From an uncultured Saprospiraceae bacterium (GTDB taxonomy: Bacteria > Bacteroidota > Bacteroidia > Chitinophagales > Saprospiraceae), in assembly GCA_937969485.1 (NCBI GenBank), contig CALBVQ010000175.1:1-17578 (forward strand): 17,578 nt of DNA, in the 5' to 3' direction. The translations under genes were made by a program, and so were the position numbers. Under the pieces are notes generated by a model. That model was given only the letters and a program-made list of their open reading frames with translations, made no database searches and was not told where the DNA came from. This document shows, in pieces, positions 15,158 through 17,578 of this stretch (within the stretch, counting starts at the first letter, position 1; each line of letters opens with the position of its first letter).

Positions 15158-16504
15158 ATGAACAAGCGAATTTCTGGTTTTTCGAAACTTAACAAGGCAG
15201 GGAAGATTAAGTGGATAGTGAAAACTTTCTATAAAGACCCTGAGAATGTCATGAAGGAGTTGATGAGTTACTGGCATAGTAACGAGGAAGAACAGAAAAT
15301 TTTCGACGGCTTTTCAGAAAATACCATCAGTAATTTTATGCTCCCATATGGAGTAGCTCCCAATTTTATGATCAACAATAAGGTGTACGCTGTACCGATG
15401 GTTATAGAGGAAAGTTCGGTAGTTGCTGCGGCGAGTAGTGCAGCGAAATTTTGGGCAGACAGGGGAGGATTTAAAGCTGAGATACTAGGGACGCGAAAGA
15501 TAGGGCAGCTGCATTTCAAGTGGCAGGGAAATCCGCTGAAGTTGCGTTCACGTCTAGATGAGATTACGGAGTTCTTGATGACAGAAGTGAGTGATATCAC
15601 AAAGAATATGGAAAAGAGAGGCGGGGGAGTGAGAGATATAGAGTTAATTGATTTTTCTGCTAAACTTGATAACTACTATCAACTAAGAGTAAGTTTCGAG
15701 ACCTGCGATAGCATGGGAGCTAACTTCATTAATAGTGTTCTTGAGCAATTCGGACAATCTTTACAACAGTTTGTAATTGATGATGCCAATTTCGTAGGAG
15801 AGGAGAAAGACCTCGAAATAATAATGGCAATCTTATCTAATTTTACACCCCAATGTATGGTTCGTGTTACGGCGTCCTGTCCTATCAAGGAGCTTGGAAG
15901 CTTTCCTGGAAATATGGATGATGAAACGTTTGCCCGAAGATTTTACGAGGCGATTAAGATCGCTCATATCGATTCTTATAGGGCGACAACTCATAACAAA
16001 GGAATCTTTAATGGTATAGATGCCGTGGTTCTAGCTACAGGAAATGACTTTAGAGCAATAGAGGCATGTGGACATACTTATGCTGCAAAGGTAGGGAGTT
16101 ACAAGTCGCTTAGTAATTGTAAAATAGATGATGGAATTTTTACTTTCTGGATGGATCTCCCGTTGGCTGTAGGGACCGTAGGTGGATTAACTAGTCTGCA
16201 CCCAATGGCGAAGAGATCGCTAGAATTATTAGGGAATCCTTCAGCTGAAGAACTGATGTCAATAATTGCAGCAACTGGATTAGCTCAGAATTTTGCTGCT
16301 GTGAGGTCTCTTGTTACAACGGGGATTCAACAGGGTCATATGAAAATGCATTTGCAGAATATCATAAATTCACTAAACGCGACTCCTGAAGAGGAAAAGA
16401 AACTAATTGCGCACTTCGAAGACGAAGCAGTCAGTTTTTCTGCGGTTCGTAATACGTTAGAATTAATTCGAACGGAAAATAATTCCAAAAATAAGGCAAA
16501 CTAG
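15158..16504 (+). CDS. mvaA: Class II hydroxymethylglutaryl-CoA reductase
   Basis: This 448-residue enzyme links HMG-CoA and mevalonate using NAD(P)H. It has the class II (bacterial, 'degradative'-type) layout without a membrane anchor. Catalytic residues can be placed against the Pseudomonas mevalonii enzyme: Glu84/Glu85 in VPMVIEESSVVAAAS, Lys281 in THNKGIFNGID, Asp297 in TGNDFRAIEA and His394 in GIQQGHMKMH. Despite the family name, the adjacent IPP isomerase suggests a biosynthetic role in isoprenoid supply. The start is 6 bases after fni, and the stop is 2 bases before the transporter gene, so the three genes are very likely one transcript. Cofactor preference (NADH or NADPH) cannot be read with confidence. 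Confidence 0.95.
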   Translation: MNKRISGFSKLNKAGKIKWIVKTFYKDPENVMKELMSYWHSNEEEQKIFDGFSENTISNFMLPYGVAPNFMINNKVYAVPMVIEESSVVAAASSAAKFWADRGGFKAEILGTRKIGQLHFKWQGNPLKLRSRLDEITEFLMTEVSDITKNMEKRGGGVRDIELIDFSAKLDNYYQLRVSFETCDSMGANFINSVLEQFGQSLQQFVIDDANFVGEEKDLEIIMAILSNFTPQCMVRVTASCPIKELGSFPGNMDDETFARRFYEAIKIAHIDSYRATTHNKGIFNGIDAVVLATGNDFRAIEACGHTYAAKVGSYKSLSNCKIDDGIFTFWMDLPLAVGTVGGLTSLHPMAKRSLELLGNPSAEELMSIIAATGLAQNFAAVRSLVTTGIQQGHMKMHLQNIINSLNATPEEEKKLIAHFEDEAVSFSAVRNTLELIRTENNSKNKAN

Positions 16505-16506
16505 TA

Positions 16507-17397
16507 ATGGAGAATAAGGCGGTGACTGATGAATTACCTGGTAAAGGTGATTACACGATTCTTATGTTTCTAAGTTTGATCTGGGGGTCTTCGTTCATAT
16601 TAATTAAGCTTGGTCTCGACTTTTTTACTCCAATGCAAGTAGGGGCTTTACGAATATTTATTGCTGCTATAGCCTTTATTCCTATTACGATTTACAAGCG
16701 CAAACAGATTGATTGGAAACTATGGCCATACTTTATCTTGATAGGGTTGACGGGCAGTGGGATACCGAGTTTCTTGTTCCCGCTTGCTCAGCAAGAGTTA
16801 TCTTCAAGTATTGCTGGAATATTAAATTCTATTACTCCCATATGGACTTTATTGATAGGCGCTTGGATTTTTAAGTCCAGGATTACCAAAGGAAAATTAT
16901 TTGGTGTTCTTGTTGGCTTTGCTGGAGCAGTGCTCCTGATTTTACAGGGTCAAGAATTAGAGTTGAATGATAAGTTGTATTACGGGTTCTACATCTTATT
17001 GGCGACGATTTGTTACGGAACTAGTGTAAATGTGGCTAAAGCCAAAATGAATCATGTCGACCCAACACTGCTCATGTCCGTATCTTTCTTGTTTGTATTG
17101 CCTATAGCTGTAGTCACATATTTTATAACAGGTACGCATACCGTAATTATAAATACTCCTGGTATTTCTGAAGGAATTTTTTATGTTGGTTTACTCTCTC
17201 TAGCTGCTACTTTTTATGCCAGCATTGTCTTTTATAAACTGGTCCAACGAACGAATCCTGTATTCAGTTCAAGTGTCACTTACTTGATTCCTGTAGTGAG
17301 TTTATTCTGGGGTGTACTTGATGGTGAGGCTTTTGGCATTTACCATGTGTTAGGCATGGTATTCATCTTAGTGGGTGTATATCGAATCAGAAAATAA
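16507..17397 (+). CDS. EamA/DMT-superfamily membrane transporter
   Basis: This 296-residue protein has about ten predicted membrane segments arranged as two EamA repeats (roughly 15-145 and 155-295). The first repeat opens with the typical FLSLIWGSSFILIKLGLDFF, and the second ends with LIPVVSLFWGVLDGEAFGIY. Family members export amino acids, nucleotides, sugars or other metabolites, or recycle lipid carriers, and the substrate cannot be told from sequence. It starts 2 bases after the mvaA stop, so it is cotranscribed with the isoprenoid genes. That may mean a link to isoprenoid metabolites or may be incidental. It is an inner-membrane protein of normal length. Confidence 0.88.
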   Translation: MENKAVTDELPGKGDYTILMFLSLIWGSSFILIKLGLDFFTPMQVGALRIFIAAIAFIPITIYKRKQIDWKLWPYFILIGLTGSGIPSFLFPLAQQELSSSIAGILNSITPIWTLLIGAWIFKSRITKGKLFGVLVGFAGAVLLILQGQELELNDKLYYGFYILLATICYGTSVNVAKAKMNHVDPTLLMSVSFLFVLPIAVVTYFITGTHTVIINTPGISEGIFYVGLLSLAATFYASIVFYKLVQRTNPVFSSSVTYLIPVVSLFWGVLDGEAFGIYHVLGMVFILVGVYRIRK

Positions 17398-17466
17398 AAC
17401 GATACTATCATTCGATTCTTCTGATAATAGCTTGTGTGCAAAGAGAAAAAAAATGCTGGTAAGCAC

Positions 17467-17578
17467 TTTAACCTGAAATATGCATTAAGATATCTAGTAC
17501 GAGCTGAAACTGCTTCGATAATGGGAACGTCCAGCTCTTTTGATGCTCGCCGTGATTGTAACCACATCTGCGCTTCAA
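17467..17578 (-). repeat. Foldback repeat A, copy 3 (partial, cut by window end)
   Basis: The reverse complement matches 6864-6974 of copy 2 over about 110 bases at roughly 80% identity by eye. The outer terminus (17467-17487, containing TTTAACCTGAAATATGCATT) is the inverted complement of 69-89 with one difference. The copy stops at the window edge in CTGCGCTTCAA, the same core in which copy 1 starts. Confidence 0.8.

Noticed and set aside
17446..17465. A minus-strand terminator (TGCT-TACC-AGCA then T8) after the EamA gene.
   Set aside because: The stem is only 4-5 bp and AT-rich, and the T-run is on the minus strand, so it would not end the EamA transcript. It is too weak to annotate.

Overview
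The window looks like chromosomal DNA from an AT-rich member of the Bacteroidota, probably a free-living, Flavobacteriales-like organism. The support is a secreted M36 protease with a type IX secretion (T9SS) C-terminal sorting domain, a carboxypeptidase-regulatory-like domain protein, TAnnTTTG promoter boxes, weak Shine-Dalgarno sequences, and a mevalonate-pathway pair (class II HMG-CoA reductase plus type 2 IPP isomerase). The genus cannot be fixed from the sequence.

Layout. 1-467 is gene-free and repeat-rich: a partial foldback repeat, then a 161-bp element with perfect 17-bp terminal inverted repeats. 468-2633 (minus) is a tight operon of rlmB, a TraB/GumN-type lipoprotein and a gamma-carbonic-anhydrase-fold protein. 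2928-6491 (plus) is a very large secreted M36 metalloprotease, followed by a strong intrinsic terminator. 6590-7240 is a second repeat-rich gap with an interrupted foldback repeat and what looks like a truncated group II intron RNA fragment. Next come rpsU (minus) and a secreted protein of unknown role (plus). 8545-13651 (minus) holds a ten-TPR secreted protein, the topoisomerase IV/gyrase A subunit, a small lipoprotein and a DUF1826-like protein. 14108-17397 (plus) is the operon fni-mvaA-EamA transporter. The last 112 bases are again the foldback repeat.

The genes are mostly housekeeping: rRNA methylation, ribosomal protein bS21, DNA topology, isoprenoid precursor supply, plus extracellular protein degradation. 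I see no defence system, CRISPR array, prophage or biosynthetic cluster. The unexplained structure is in the intergenic DNA. A foldback element of about 187 bp occurs three times (two partial copies at the window ends, one interrupted copy inside). The two window ends stop in the same core of this element and together would rebuild one full copy. That suggests the window is a contig broken at a dispersed repeat, although a circular form is formally possible.
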